From contig OZ010586.1 of the NCBI GenBank assembly GCA_963932145.1, positions 48,049,345-48,113,344 on the forward strand: 64,000 nucleotides of DNA, written 5' to 3'. The position numbers and the translations under genes were made by a program. Positions 42,613 to 53,679 of the stretch are shown here, piece by piece. This stretch comes from Acanthosepion lycidas. Its lineage: Eukaryota; Mollusca; Cephalopoda; Sepiida; Sepiidae. Position 1 is the first letter of the stretch. Each line of letters starts with the position of its first letter. The notes beneath the pieces are model-generated. The model had not been told where the DNA came from. It was given only the letters and a program-made list of their open reading frames with translations, and did not search any database.

Positions 42613-43800
42613 TCACTCCAAGCAAGGCGGAAAGCCACTAGCACGCAAGGGGTTACAGCGAATTGGAGCGAGAGAAAATAGGAGTGATAGAAGAAAGGAT
42701 AAAGAGAAGGATAGAGGGGATAGATCAAGGCGTCTGGAGACATCGATTGGCATTACATTTGAATAGCTGGAGATTATAGCTATCAGGGAAACAGAAAAAG
42801 GGGAGGGAATTCCACAGGCGAGAAGTGCGAGACATGAAGCTATTAGAGTAGAAGAGACGGCTACATTTAACAGTTTCGACACTGAAAGGGTGAGAGCGAG
42901 ATGCCAGCCTAGTTGAACGCTTAAATTCATGAAGTTTTGGAACCAGCGAAAGCAGCGCATCGGAGCAGTTACCGTGAAAGTATTAGGTCGGTGCAAAAAT
43001 AATGTCGTTTTCTCACATAGTAACATATGTGAGAAAACGACATTATTTTTACACCAACCTAATATTTGTAAAAAAAAAGACAGAGGGAGGCGACGGCACG
43101 TCTGTGAGAGAGCGACTGCAGACGAGATGCCAGATCACGGCCAGTTACGTTGCATATCCGTCTCTGGATCTTATCAAGAACCCCGAGACAAACAGAAGGG
43201 GGTCCAGGCCATATATGGCAGCAATACTCCATGCAAGGGCGAATGGTTGATTTGTAGATTCGAAGGATTGACTCCGGTGAGAAAAATTTCCGGGCGCTGC
43301 ACAGGGAGCAAAGTTTTCCTTGTCGTTGACTAATACTCAATGTATTTGTTCCATCTCAGGTTAGCAGATTATTCTCCAGATCCGTTGCTCTGTGAAACCA
43401 ACTACCAAGAGTGTGCTTTCCCGTTCATCCCCAGGTGAGACCGAGCAGTCGTTAAGAGGTGCTCTCGTGGAGCTGAGCGTCAGACATTCTAATGGGTGCG
43501 GGCAGGGATGGTTCTCTGTTGTGAGTAATAGAGAGCAGTTTAGTTTTTGAGGCATTGCAGTTAACCAGCCAATTCCTGCCCCAGTTCACAACCGATTGAT
43601 TGGATGTCCTTTTCGAGACAAACGGCCAAGTTAGTTTTGTCCGTGACACTAGATTTGTTTTTGAGGCTGGAGTAAATAGTAGTGTCGTCCGCATAGATGC
43701 CTACTTGGGAACCCATAACATCAGGAATATCGTTAATGAAGATAAGGAACAGAGTAGGGCCTAGGATAGAGCCTTGGCGTAAATGCATTTCAACTTGTCC
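42613..43800 (-). pseudogene. LINE family B, best RT copy, interrupted by a MITE
   Basis: Minus strand from 43788: [39 protein letters not shown] (RT palm with YADD), then [19 protein letters not shown] in the next frame, QGKLCSLCSARKFFSPES, RIYKSTIRPCMEYCCHIW and LDKIQRRICNVTGRD (43330-43120), and after the MITE RCFRWFQNFMNL and the LACGIP.PFSVS C-terminus. Tail CACTCCAAGCAAGGCGG at 42612. A few frameshifts. This is the least decayed LINE in the window, so relatively young. Confidence 0.8.
42983..43062. mobile_element. MADE1-like palindromic MITE, 80 bp
   Basis: TTAGGTCGGTGCAAAAATAA..TTATTTTTACACCAACCTAA with TCTCACATAG/CATATGTGAGA at the centre, flanked by TA. Inserted in the LINE. Confidence 0.92.
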
Positions 43801-43954
43801 CTGATTTTAGGCACATCACACCTTCCAGCATTTTAGAAACCATAATAAACACTGTGGAATCTTCCACAACAAATCAGCCTTACCTCTTTTTAGGAAATGC
43901 ACTCTTCCTATCTGGTAAGAAAAATCATACTTTAACATAAATATAACAAGTATT

Positions 43955-44090
43955 CATTGGTCAATCACCTCTAATCTTGCTTGCTGATTGGTCAGTTTCG
44001 ACCAATCAAACCACCTGCATGCGACCAATCTATTTTCCCGCTCATATGCTGTGATCCTCTCACGTGGTACACGGCCATTATATAAACGGA
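43955..44090 (+). promoter_or_regulatory. CCAAT-box cluster upstream of a TATA box
   Basis: ATTGG or CCAAT at 43956, 43987, 44002 and 44025, CACGTG at 44061, TATATAAA at 44079. Such a set would fit a Pol II promoter or an LTR promoter. No recognisable gene follows. Confidence 0.3.
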
Positions 44091-44099
44091 ACACGCGTG

Positions 44100-45180
44100 A
44101 ACTTTTGCTACCAAGTGTCAAGATGTAACCATCAGGAACTCCCGTCTTAGTTATTGCTGACCAGACGTTAAAGATAATTACCAACATTCACGAACTCTAA
44201 AATCACTCCTGAACTTTTACCAATTTTAGAACTCACTTTATTCTTCTAAATTACAAGTTCAATATTACTTCTTAATATGAACTCCGGTACAACTACTACC
44301 AATTCAAAAGGACACGACTCTGTCCTACCTTTTCAGTTCGCATGCTTGTACATCAAACATTAATAAATCTAATTGTTATGTTTTGAAATCATTCCATCGA
44401 GTTTTGTATCTTATTCTATGTATGAATATAGAGATTTTAATGTTAGTGGAAATCGTTAATTTTCACGCAGTCTATTCTCAACAAGTATTTACCCATTATA
44501 GTTAACACATCCACTACAACACCAATCCGAAAGTAAATTTAAATCATTCTGAAGAAATATGCAGCCATTTTTGTTAATAATGCAATTGTACAGTTTGGTA
44601 TCTTCAACCAATAACTTACGAGTGGATATGATCAGATTAAGAATGTCGTTTTCATATATCAATAACAGGATTGATTAAACCCAATGAGTACTTTTTGTCA
44701 AAAAGGGAAATTATTTACATAATAGTTTGATTGGGCGTCTGTCATGTAGGGATAGTTGGTAGTTTGGTCTCGTAGACCATGCTTAATCTCGTGAATTTTC
44801 CTTGAATCGCTCTCTTAATGACGTGATCATGTGCCAGACTAGGCTAAGCTTTGTATATATTTACAAAATGGATCTGTGAAATAAAAAAAAAGGATATAAG
44901 AAAGTAAATGAAATATCTCAATTAAACTCCTTGATTTCATAAAGGAAATATTCCATTCAAAGGGAAAAACAAAAACGTAATTGAAATCTTAACTCAGCAA
45001 TTACGATATAATTGAATAACGAAAATCAGGAAATTGGAATTTACTAATACCGCGAATTTATTTATTCTCGAACACGAATACCGATAGGCGACAAGCACTC
45101 AGGCTCCCACTCCCTCTCTTTCTCTCCCTATCTTTCTTTCTTTCTCTCTCTCTCTCCAGGTTTTATTAAAAACAATCACT
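44100..45180. other. No recognised feature
   Basis: AT-rich; TC-rich low complexity at 45110-45160. Confidence 0.45.
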
Positions 45181-45184
45181 TAAA

Positions 45185-45355
45185 AAATAAGGATGGAAAT
45201 GTAAACACTTAGAGACAACAAGGATGTGGATAATCTCTCTTCAACAAAGAAGAGTTTTCGTTGATCAACTTTTAATAAATGTTTCTTTTCAGTTCGTGCT
45301 AACTGTTTTTGCCTGCGTAAATATGTTGCAATCACTATATTAGTAAATAAATGAG
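45185..45355 (+). repeat. Dispersed repeat shared with 33885-34062
   Basis: GATCAACTTTTAATAAATG and AATATGTTGCAATCACTATATT match the first copy; SINE does not follow here. Confidence 0.7.
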
Positions 45356-45559
45356 GAAGAAGAGTTATCTCCCTTTTTAACGGATTTTATTTTTCCTCTA
45401 CACTGGATACTAATTTGATTTGATTGATTCATTTTCTACGGCTACTCAACCGTTTGAAGGTTATTTAAAGCCAGGAAATAATTTAAGATTGTAAGATTTT
45501 TTTGGTGAGGTAATAATAGTTTAGTGATACAAGTGTTTTATTTAGCCCATATCTGGAGT

Positions 45560-45700
45560 TCGAGAAGAGGTGGATTGATACCTTTTCCAAGAATATTTCC
45601 GCGTACGTAAAGATAACGAACCCGGCTGGGAATAGAACTCGGCTCTCTGATTAACAATACCCAGGCATTATCCATTGAACTAAACACACACCCAAGATAA
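45560..45700 (-). repeat. SINE family 3
   Basis: Minus strand: GTTCAATGGATAATGCC (A-box region), GAGAGCCGAGTTCTATTCCC (B-box region), GTTCGTTATCTTTACG, GGAAAAGGTATCAATCC. Confidence 0.65.
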
Positions 45701-45839
45701 CAGGAGCCTATTCATCTTTGTTGAATTATTTAATACCGGGACCTAAGCAGTTCTCCTGTCCAGCTTAGAAGGCAGCAATGATTATTTTGAAGAAATAACT
45801 TTGAATTTCTCAATTCACTCCACGGAATTTCAAAATCTC

Positions 45840-46135
45840 ACTTTAACTATGATTCAGACAGAAAGTCCAATTCCTACCAAAAGACCAACTTCGGCTGAAA
45901 GTCCGATTTGGGCCGGAATTTCAATTCAGACCGAAAATTGAGTTCTTCAACTCACAAACTCCGTGGAAATTCACTTGTGCTGAGTTCTTCAAATTACAAA
46001 CTCTGCGGAACTTCAAGACCTCACGTCATGAAACCTCTCACTTTAACTCTGATCCATTGGCATTTGGAAGAAATAAAATTGATTTCCTCAATTCACAAAG
46101 TTTTGGAGATATTTTAAGTTGAATTTAAAACAAAC
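45840..46135. repeat. Degenerate internal repeats
   Basis: GAGTTCTTCAA.T.ACAAACTC.G.GGAA and CCTCACTTTAAC elements recur two to four times; no known family. Confidence 0.5.
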
Positions 46136-46339
46136 AGAATTTCACAAAGTTTTCGTGTTACTTTAAACTAAAACGCTCTAAATTAAAAACTTTTAAAAAC
46201 ACATTTTTCATTTATTTTAAAATTTGATTTTTTTTTTTTACTGTTAACCTCTACATCTGGACACCAATCTCAATAATGGACGAAATTTATCAGTGATTAT
46301 TTTCGTTAGTCACTTTAATAATTTATAAAAATAAAAAGG

Positions 46340-46535
46340 AAGCACAGATTGAGGAATCGGAGAGCTGAGTTCGAATTCCAGTCGAGTTAATTACATTCAC
46401 TTCCATGCTAATACACTTGGGAAAGGTATGAATGCATCTTTTCACCCCCAGCTGTGGTTAAATAGCAGGAAAGACTGAGTTCTATAGTGTTGAGTGGCAA
46501 TCCGTCTAGGAGAAGGAAAACCCTGAATTTAAAAA
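46340..46535 (+). repeat. SINE family 3
   Basis: GAGAGCTGAGTTCGAATTCC (B box), AATTACATTCACTTCC, TAAATAGCAGGAAAGACTG, TGAGTGGCAATCCGTC. Confidence 0.8.
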
Positions 46536-46639
46536 CGTATGTAGACCTGGCGAAGCACATATTATGCAGCTAAGGAAAGAATCGTTAGCATTGTCTCGAT
46601 GATCCCAAATAAATTCGATTCTTACAGATGTTTATCTGC

Positions 46640-47145
46640 GTTTAGAGAATGTTCCCGAGATAAATGAACTATTTAATTAATTCAGTCTCCTATTCTCCTA
46701 CGTTTCTTATATTGCAGTCTTATTTGTTCAAGCCTTGCATATGAGGCACTCAGATACCTTTGTCTATTAAGTGATCAGCTTGCTTCAATTTGGCCTTGAA
46801 ATTGGCTTTGTTATCGGCGTCTTTATCCTTCTGCTGCTAATCTTTCTCTTCTGAAAGAAATTTCCAATTCACTGTTTTATTAAAGAGAGAATGTTTAGAG
46901 AATGTTCCCGAGATAAAAGAACTATTTAATTAATTCAGTCTCCTATTCTCCTACGTTTCTTATATTGCAGTCTTATTTGTTCAAGCCTTGCATATGAGGC
47001 ACTCAGATACCTTTGTCTATTAAGTGATCAGCTTGCTTCAATTTGGCCTTGAAATTGGCTTTTTTATCGGCGTCTTTATCCTTCTGCTGCTAATCTTTCT
47101 CTTCTGAAAGAAATTTCCAATTCAGTGTTTTATTAAACACATTAA
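46640..47145 (+). repeat. Recent 253-bp tandem duplication
   Basis: GTTTAGAGAATGTTCCCGAG starts each copy (46640 and 46893). I see about four differences over 253 bases. Unit content is unassigned. Confidence 0.93.
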
Positions 47146-47149
47146 ATTT

Positions 47150-47870
47150 TTTAACATGAAAAAATACTGAGCAATAAACGATCTATAGAACACCAGGAGA
47201 AATTAAAGGATCATATATATCATTGAACGTCTAAAACATATAAAGGCAATTGATTAATTAAACGGTTCCTTTGCCTCTATTTTATTTGGGAATTTTTCTC
47301 TCCGCTTTATTGATTCTCAGTACATTGTTCACAGATTTTGTTTAATCGCATTATTAACTTTCACCCATGCCCTTTATGCCTACATGGGAAACTACACATT
47401 ATTAAGTTTCTAAATAATAAAAGTCTATTAAACAATAGACATTATTTTTATTTTCCGACATCATCAAATTTTTGCATTGAATAATTAGCATAAAAACAAA
47501 CAAACAATAAAATAATTTTAAAATCCATAGTCCTAATAAATAGTTTAAATACCCTACAAAAAAAGATAACCCTTTATGAAGTCGTCAAAAAACAAATGTT
47601 ACGGCAGTTTTTTTTATATACACAAAACCCTTTCAGAAAAAAATAAAATAAAAAAATAAATAAATCTCCATAGACACGTAAACCAGACTAGGCGAAATCA
47701 TCTTCCGTTTTAAATTTAGACACCCCAACCCTGACATGACATCTATGAATGTAACTCTATACTGATACAAATTATTAACACCCTACATCCCTTTCTATTT
47801 AAACAATCGCGCTAGCCGTTACCATGGAAATTTTGATTTCAATAATGAATATGCTATTAAAACACGTAAA
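47150..47870. other. No recognised feature
   Basis: AT-rich; small hairpin GTCTATTAAACAATAGAC at 47424. Confidence 0.45.
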
Positions 47871-47879
47871 TTTCAGAAA

Positions 47880-48095
47880 TAAGTTATTCCAAAAAAATTT
47901 CTCTTGAAGATGGAACGGAGCTTACTTTAATTCAATTTAATTCAAATAATTATATTGAAGTTTTCGGCTCTTGTTTTGAAACATGAGAACTCTTATGTAG
48001 CGTGTTGGAATCATATTTTTAAATAAATAATTATATTTATGCTCTACTTCTGTATCGAGCACTATTTTTTAAAAATAATAACAAAAATACTAAAG
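47880..48095 (+). repeat. Dispersed repeat as in 6862-8220
   Basis: TTGTTTTGAAACATGAGAAC, TATGTAGCGTG and TCGAGCACTATTTTTTAAAAATAA align to both arms of the 6862-8220 inverted pair. Confidence 0.65.
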
Positions 48096-48145
48096 AACTT
48101 TGGATTATTTACCTAACAAGTTCTTTCCTATTTTCTATATATTTG

Positions 48146-48146
<1 letters not shown>

Positions 48147-48180
<34 letters not shown>
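48147..48180. repeat. (CA)n(TA)n microsatellite
   Basis: Short CA then TA run. Confidence 0.9.
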
Positions 48181-48189
48181 TATTTATCT

Positions 48190-48862
48190 ATTATAAAAAA
48201 TTTAAGACAGCCAACCTTATCCTCAAAAATAACAACACACCAGCTAAGTCAAAATTACAAAGAAGGAACAATATCTATGAGTTCAAATGCCCCTTAAGGA
48301 ATTGTGTTCCTGATCAAACCGGACTCATAAATAATTACATCGTTTACACAACTACATGCTTATCCAGACGTCTTACGTTACACCTATCTGATCACAGCTC
48401 CATTAGAACCCATTTAAACACGCACACAAACTTACAAGACTCCATTAGAAACATACCAGTAGAAAACAAATATATTAACGGCATCCACCTGCAAAAAAGG
48501 AATAAAAATAATGGAAGCTTTAATAATAAAAAAGAAAAAGACAACTCTTAACAATGTTAACTACGAACAAAGCCACAATGTGGTAACTTTATTCGGAAAT
48601 TAAAAACATCTCTGCCACACACTAAGACATACACATAACGCACACAATTAAGTTGAAAAATCGAATCATCCTTGATAATGGCTAAAGGCATAGCCGAAAG
48701 CGCTCGGAAATATAAAACATTTGGACTGTTCTTACACCCACTTTGTCCAGAAAAGAAAGCTCTTGTTAGAACACAAGAAAAATTAAATAAAAAACTCAAC
48801 CGTAGTACCTTGTCTGTCGTTTTTAATGAAACATGCATAAAGGAATTACTGCCTAAATATAC

Positions 48863-48868
<6 letters not shown>
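48190..48868 (+). mobile_element. Penelope-like element, endonuclease end and tail, copy 2
   Basis: Plus strand: TANLILKNNNTPAKSKLQRR, NNIYEFKCPLRNCVPDQTG, NNYIVYTTTCLSRRLTLHLS, DSIRNIPVENKYINGIHLQK. This is the GIY-YIG endonuclease domain of PLEs (IYEF.CP, YIGYT.T.LS.RL..H). An untranslated stretch, a hairpin motif (48670) and a terminal piece (KALVRTQEKLNKKLNRSTL) follow, then the tail AACATGCATAAAGG..AAATATACAACTA and (AT)n. The RT domain is missing. Fossil, moderately decayed. Confidence 0.75.
48670..48706 (+). ncRNA. PLE-embedded hairpin, hammerhead-related
   Basis: CCTTGATAAT, GGCTA, AAGGCA, TAGCC, GAAAGCGCTC. Perfect 5-bp stem with GAAA directly after it, as in a hammerhead stem II, but the core is TTGATAA rather than CTGANGA. 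Conserved in three PLE pieces here. Confidence 0.4.

Positions 48869-48931
<63 letters not shown>
48869..48931. repeat. (AT)n after PLE tail
   Basis: AT repeats directly after ACAACTATAT. Confidence 0.97.
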
Positions 48932-48932
<1 letters not shown>

Positions 48933-48939
48933 AAATTAC

Positions 48940-49350
48940 TATATTACAACAATATTCAAAAATCTAGCGTCGCATTACGGCACGTTCAAAAAATCCTTAA
49001 CTATAAACAATAGCACACATTTTTTAATAAATCATCTTTCGACAAGTATTACATTCATTTTCGTCTTGGAATTTTACCCGAACTTACCTGAAAATGAGGA
49101 AAAAATAACACCCATGTCATGAGGATGGTAAATTTTTTTACCGAAAATACTTGCAAGCTATATGGACCGAACATTTTATCCATTGTACAATTATTAAAAA
49201 AAAACAAGGATTGCGCCGTTCAGCGAGTGTTCAGTGAGATAATGCCTTCTTAATCTATTAGCGAAGTGAATTCGTCATTAATTACATTAACTTTATTGAT
49301 TTATTCTTTGAATGACTATTTTACGATATTAATTAAGCTGAATTATTTAA
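48940..49350. other. No recognised feature
   Basis: AT-rich. Confidence 0.4.

Positions 49351-49352
<2 letters not shown>

Positions 49353-49400
<48 letters not shown>
49353..49400. repeat. (TATC)n microsatellite
   Basis: About 12 tetranucleotide units. Confidence 0.97.
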
Positions 49401-49690
49401 AATATAGATAACTAGACTCGTTTCGAAAAACCCTCGAATTTTTGATTTGCAAATAATCAAATCAATCTGGAGGGAAAAAATGTTTTAAAAAAAGAAAGAG
49501 CTACAAACATGAACTACTGTCGAACAAATCGCACAGATGCAGGTCTGAAGCCCAAAGAAAAAAACCCTATACGAGTAGACAACTAACTAACAAAAGAGCT
49601 CAATACAATCGTAGAGCAGACCTAGATACACCTAGTGAGCCAGACAAACCTACTTAGGTTTCACCTAAACGGATCGTCAGGGAAAGTATG
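49400..49690. other. No recognised feature
   Basis: Unique-looking sequence, no motif. Confidence 0.4.
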
Positions 49691-49746
49691 GCCTATCTAT
49701 CTATATCTATCTATCTATCTATATATATATAGACAATACTTTTGAG

Positions 49747-49797
<51 letters not shown>
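49691..49797. repeat. (TATC)n and (AT)n microsatellites
   Basis: TATC units at 49691-49723, AT units at 49749-49797. Confidence 0.95.
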
Positions 49798-49799
<2 letters not shown>

Positions 49800-49954
49800 C
49801 AATTATATGATTGGTGTATATGGAATGAATTCCAATAACCAACAATTACTATTCTTAAAAGAGTGCTCAATACAAAGTAGAGCAGATATAATTATTTATT
49901 TAAAAAAATTTATAACATAAATATGTTATAAAATCACTACAAAAATAGCTATTT

Positions 49955-49995
49955 TGTTTCCACACCCCCGGTGTCTTATCAAGTGATGATGTTGA
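49955..49995 (-). ncRNA. Hammerhead-related hairpin
   Basis: Minus strand: CTTGATAA, GACACC, GGG, GGTGTG, GAAACA. Strong stem ACACC/GGTGT followed by GAAAC; the core is TTGATAA like the PLE-embedded motifs. Confidence 0.35.
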
Positions 49996-50386
49996 ATGTA
50001 AAATAAATGGTTTTAAAAGTTTCAAATTAATTAACAATCCTTCGCAAGGGGAAAACGTTGTTACAAAGGCTAGATGGACCAATCAAAATACAAGTATAGG
50101 AAAATTCAAAAAGCTTGACAACGAAGTCATGTTATAATATCTATTCAGATGTTTAAAATATGGGTAGTATTAAAAAAGACTTTATTCTAACCAATAATTA
50201 TTAAATTATATGATAAAATTTAATATTAAAATTAAAAACTGCTAATTTCAAAATCAAAATTTAATCGCTATTAAGTTTACAACTATAAAATTACTGAGGA
50301 GAAAAGAAGAAATATATATGTTATTCAATTTATTTCTTCATTGATGTTACTTATTAGCTAATTTTATAATAAATTAACTAATAAGT

Positions 50387-50390
<4 letters not shown>

Positions 50391-50442
<52 letters not shown>

Positions 50443-50486
50443 CAAATATATGGATATAGATCAGACAGAATGAAGAAAAATATACG

Positions 50487-50542
<56 letters not shown>
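50391..50542. repeat. (AT)n microsatellites
   Basis: Tracts at 50391-50440 and 50490-50542 around 50 unique bases. A small inverted repeat, TTATTAGCTAATTT/AAATTAACTAATAAG, precedes them (50350-50387). Confidence 0.95.
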
Positions 50543-50545
<3 letters not shown>

Positions 50546-50569
50546 TGAACATTGAAGTTAACACTCAGA

Positions 50570-50608
50570 GGCGACAGGCCGTTTCATGCTAGGCGCAATC
50601 GTCAGGCC
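50570..50608 (-). ncRNA. Hammerhead-ribozyme-like motif downstream of PLE
   Basis: Minus strand in order: GGC, CTGACGA (full core), TTGCGCCTAGCAT (stem II TGC/GCA plus a terminal mismatch), GAAAC, GGCCT, GTC, GCC. Outer GGC/GCC forms stem I, AC/GT (plus G/T) forms a short stem III, and cleavage would follow GTC. This is the most canonical motif in the window. It sits on the same strand as, and just 3' of, the PLE at 50671-51120, separated by (AT)n. Confidence 0.55.
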
Positions 50609-50616
50609 GCGGCCGC

Positions 50617-50618
<2 letters not shown>

Positions 50619-50670
<52 letters not shown>
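50619..50670. repeat. (AT)n between PLE tail and hammerhead-like motif
   Basis: About 26 AT units. Confidence 0.97.
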
Positions 50671-50672
<2 letters not shown>

Positions 50673-51120
50673 TCGTTAAAAATGACTGACAAGGTGCTGT
50701 GGTTGAGATTTTTAATATAATTTCTCATGTGTTCATATAAATTTTTGTCTTTTCAAGACAAATCATATAGAAATTGTTTGAATGTTATACAAGCGATTTC
50801 GGCTATACATTTACCTATTATCAAGGATGAATTTTATTTTACTTTAAACTGAATATATGGATTGTTTTATGTACGTATCTAGAGTTACAGAAATGTTTTA
50901 TTATTCTAAAAACGGTCAGCACACTGTGGCCGTGTTTATAGTTAATATTATTGAGTGTTTGCTTTTTCTTTCTTTTTTTTATTAATAATGCTTCCATTAT
51001 TCTTAGCGTTTTTGTACATGTAGATAATGAATTTATATTTGTGTTATGAAGGAGTATATTATGGATAGAGTTTGGTAGGTCTACACGGATGTTTATATGA
51101 GACCTAACTGAACTATGGTC
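50671..51120 (-). mobile_element. Penelope-like element tail fragment, copy 3
   Basis: Aligns on the minus strand with 48440-48840: CACAGTGTGCTG, CATGTACAAAAACGC, TCAACCACAGCACCTTGTC and TTTTTAACGAAG. More diverged than copies 1 and 2. An inverted piece of it (ATTCATCCTTGATAATGGC) is at 51148-51210. Confidence 0.65.
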
Positions 51121-51214
51121 AGAGAGTTATAACGGGAGTCTTGTTTATCCATATACTCAGTTAAAGTAAAATAAAATTCATCCTTGATAATGGCTAAGTT
51201 TATAAACTTTCCCC

Positions 51215-51645
51215 TACTTTAATATCTCCCCACCTCTCTTTCCATTAATACATTACATTCTTTTATCCATATGTTTAAAGTTATTTTTAAATCCCTTGTT
51301 ATCTCTTTAATCTTAAATTAATGCTTCATTCTTTGCATAACCCCAAATTAATGTCATATGGTAAATATTCGGGTTTAATTTCATCAGATTCTTCTCTTTA
51401 AGACAAATACCTTCCACTCTCCCCTGACCCCTGTCTCGTGCCTTTCGTCTGACTGAAACACTGAAAGGGAGAAATTCTGTATTAGCTTTTCTACTGGTTG
51501 TTTTATTTAGCTTTCACAGTGAAATTCTATTTAAAACTGTATAGACACGAACTCAGTCCACATCGGGGTTGATAAGACAGACGACATATATCTTCATTTG
51601 CCGAAATATGCTATTCCCCATATGAGGTAATTTTGGATTTTATTG
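51215..51645. other. No recognised feature
   Basis: Unique-looking, moderately AT-rich. Confidence 0.4.
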
Positions 51646-51664
51646 TTTATTATATATATATACA

Positions 51665-52130
51665 TATATATTAAAAAGAATAGAAGAGAGGTGGAGCAAA
51701 CGTTTTTGGTTGTAATGTGGATTTAAAAAAAAATATTATGCTTTATTTTCCATAATTTTACTACACGTAGTTCTGGTCTCGCGACCGTCTTCTGCTAAAA
51801 ACGGAGATTTCCACATATTAAAAATAATTAATTTTTTCCTTATGTTTTTCAATGTTAAATATTCTCGATATGAGATATTCCCGGTTTTTGCGTTAGTAAT
51901 CCGAATGCCTTTCTTGAATTGAGTATCTAACATTGAAAAACATAAGGAAAAAATTATTTTTAACAATATGTGGGAATCTCCGCCCTTTACCCGAAGACGG
52001 TCACGAGACCAGAAACACGTGTAGTAAAATTATGGAAAGTAATGTGTAATATTTAAAAAAAAAAAAAAAAATCCACATTACAACCTAAAGCGTTTGCGGC
52101 AACTCTCTTCTCTTCTTTTTAATATACAAA
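51665..52130. mobile_element. Foldback element with ~200-bp arms
   Basis: Left arm TTAAAAAGAATAGAAGAGAG ... TTATGTTTTTCAATGTTA and right arm its inverse, about 85% alike, around a ~45-base loop. Arm landmarks: TTGTAATGTGGATTT, CCATAATTTTACTACACG, GGTCTCG.GACCGTCTTC. No coding region; a 76-codon minus frame lies across the loop. Class unknown. Confidence 0.85.
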
Positions 52131-52148
52131 AACCACTACAACTTCTTT

Positions 52149-52151
<3 letters not shown>

Positions 52152-52216
<65 letters not shown>

Positions 52217-52236
52217 CATATATATATATATATATC
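52152..52236. repeat. (AT)n microsatellite
   Basis: AT units with one CCC interruption near 52216. Confidence 0.95.
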
Positions 52237-52239
52237 ACT

Positions 52240-53090
52240 TATTTCAGTGGATAACTATATTTGAGTAGACGGCCCGTTTATTCATCCAACAATATATTTA
52301 CTTGTTTTCATCCTCCGGCCTGAATATTCGAGAAATCTGATTAAAAAATACACGCTTTCTGGCAGGATACGAAAATGCGCCCGCCATGTCAGGAGAAACC
52401 GTCGTTAGATCCGACATGCTTTAGATTGTCTTTACGATGTATTCATGTGATATAATTTTTTCATAAAGTAGTTACAGCACGCTCTATATCTGGCACACTC
52501 AGCTAGTCATTAGTGGAGGAGATACAAAGATGAAGGAGGAGGAGAGAACAAAATGGCGGTCTGGAAGTAGAACGGATAAAGAAAGATGAATGGTGGGAGT
52601 GGGGGGGGAAATAAATTTGTAGGGAAAAAGAATAGGAAGAGGGAAAGTATCATGAAAGAAATAAAAGAGGATGTAAAAGGAGAAAACATGGCAAGATAGA
52701 AAGGAAAATGTTAAAAGGTGGGTAGAATAGGAATGAACAAAAAATCGGGCCGTGAATCAATGTGAAGAGGCGAGACTAGAAGACCTGCTGTTTAAGGAGA
52801 GAAGCAGCGACGTCTTACGATAACTAAGGGGTGTGAGCCCTGCAGGACGTCCGACTGTTTGCTTTTTTATCTTCATCTTCTGATCTTTTTCCTTCGCACT
52901 AACAACAACCGCCCGTCGAGGTGTAAGCTTTACAGTAATTTGTTTTATGGACGACGTGTACAAGGATACAGAACAGAATGCGTGTTTAAAAACAAACATA
53001 TCGAAGGGGTGAGGGTGTAAGCAAATGAATGGGTGGGCGTGTGTTTGCAAGTGAAAGAGAGTAATACAGTGTGTGTGTATGCGTGAGAAA
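52240..53090. other. No firm feature
   Basis: 52240-52740 looks unique. On the minus strand at 52950-52750 the text KLTPRRAVVVSAKEKDQ and VGRPAGLTPLSYRKTSLL can be read in one 97-codon frame; the family is not recognised and it may be repeat-derived. Confidence 0.35.
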
Positions 53091-53267
53091 GAGATAGATA
53101 GATAGATAGAGAGAGTGAGTGAGAGAGAGAGAAATAGCGGAAAAGCGACAAATGAAAAGTTGTATGTACCCTTACCAAAAAGAAAAAAAAAACGTGAAGA
53201 TAGATTAGACTTTTATCGCTACAGTTTACTAATTTGCAAGCCATTTTGAGTGTATTATTATAGCTTG

Positions 53268-53550
53268 TACAGTTGTGGTGTAATGGATATCGGCTAAGAG
53301 TGGAAACCCGGAGAGCTGAGTTCGAATTCCAGTGGAATTCGTTAGATTCACAAATACCCTTGGGAAAGGTACGAATACGTCTCCCCCCACCCACCAGTTA
53401 TGGGTTTAATAGCAGGACAGACTGGGTTCTTTAGCCTTGGTTAGCAACCAGCCTACCGCAGAAAGAAATGGCAACCTACTGCGGGGAAATCTCCTTCATC
53501 AGTTCAGAAAGATACATGATCGGTCAAGCGTGCATCACGTATGGCACTTA
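53268..53550 (+). repeat. SINE family 3, fullest copy
   Basis: Head GTTGTGGTGTAATGGATATC (A box), GAGAGCTGAGTTCGAATTCC (B box), then CCCTTGGGAAAGGTACG, TAATAGCAGGACAGACTGGG, AGAAATGGCAACCTACTGCG, ending with AAAGATACATGATCGG and GCGTGCATCACGTATGGC. The tRNA-like head makes the other copies interpretable. Confidence 0.85.
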
Positions 53551-53679
53551 ACTGATTGACGGTATATGCCAAGCGCCTTCTGTACTTAAGAGATAGGTTC
53601 GCCTATCGTTCGGTTCACACACACGTCTACGGTATTTTGCAAAAAAAAAAAAGAGTAAATTTTTATCCCTTGTTTCTGT

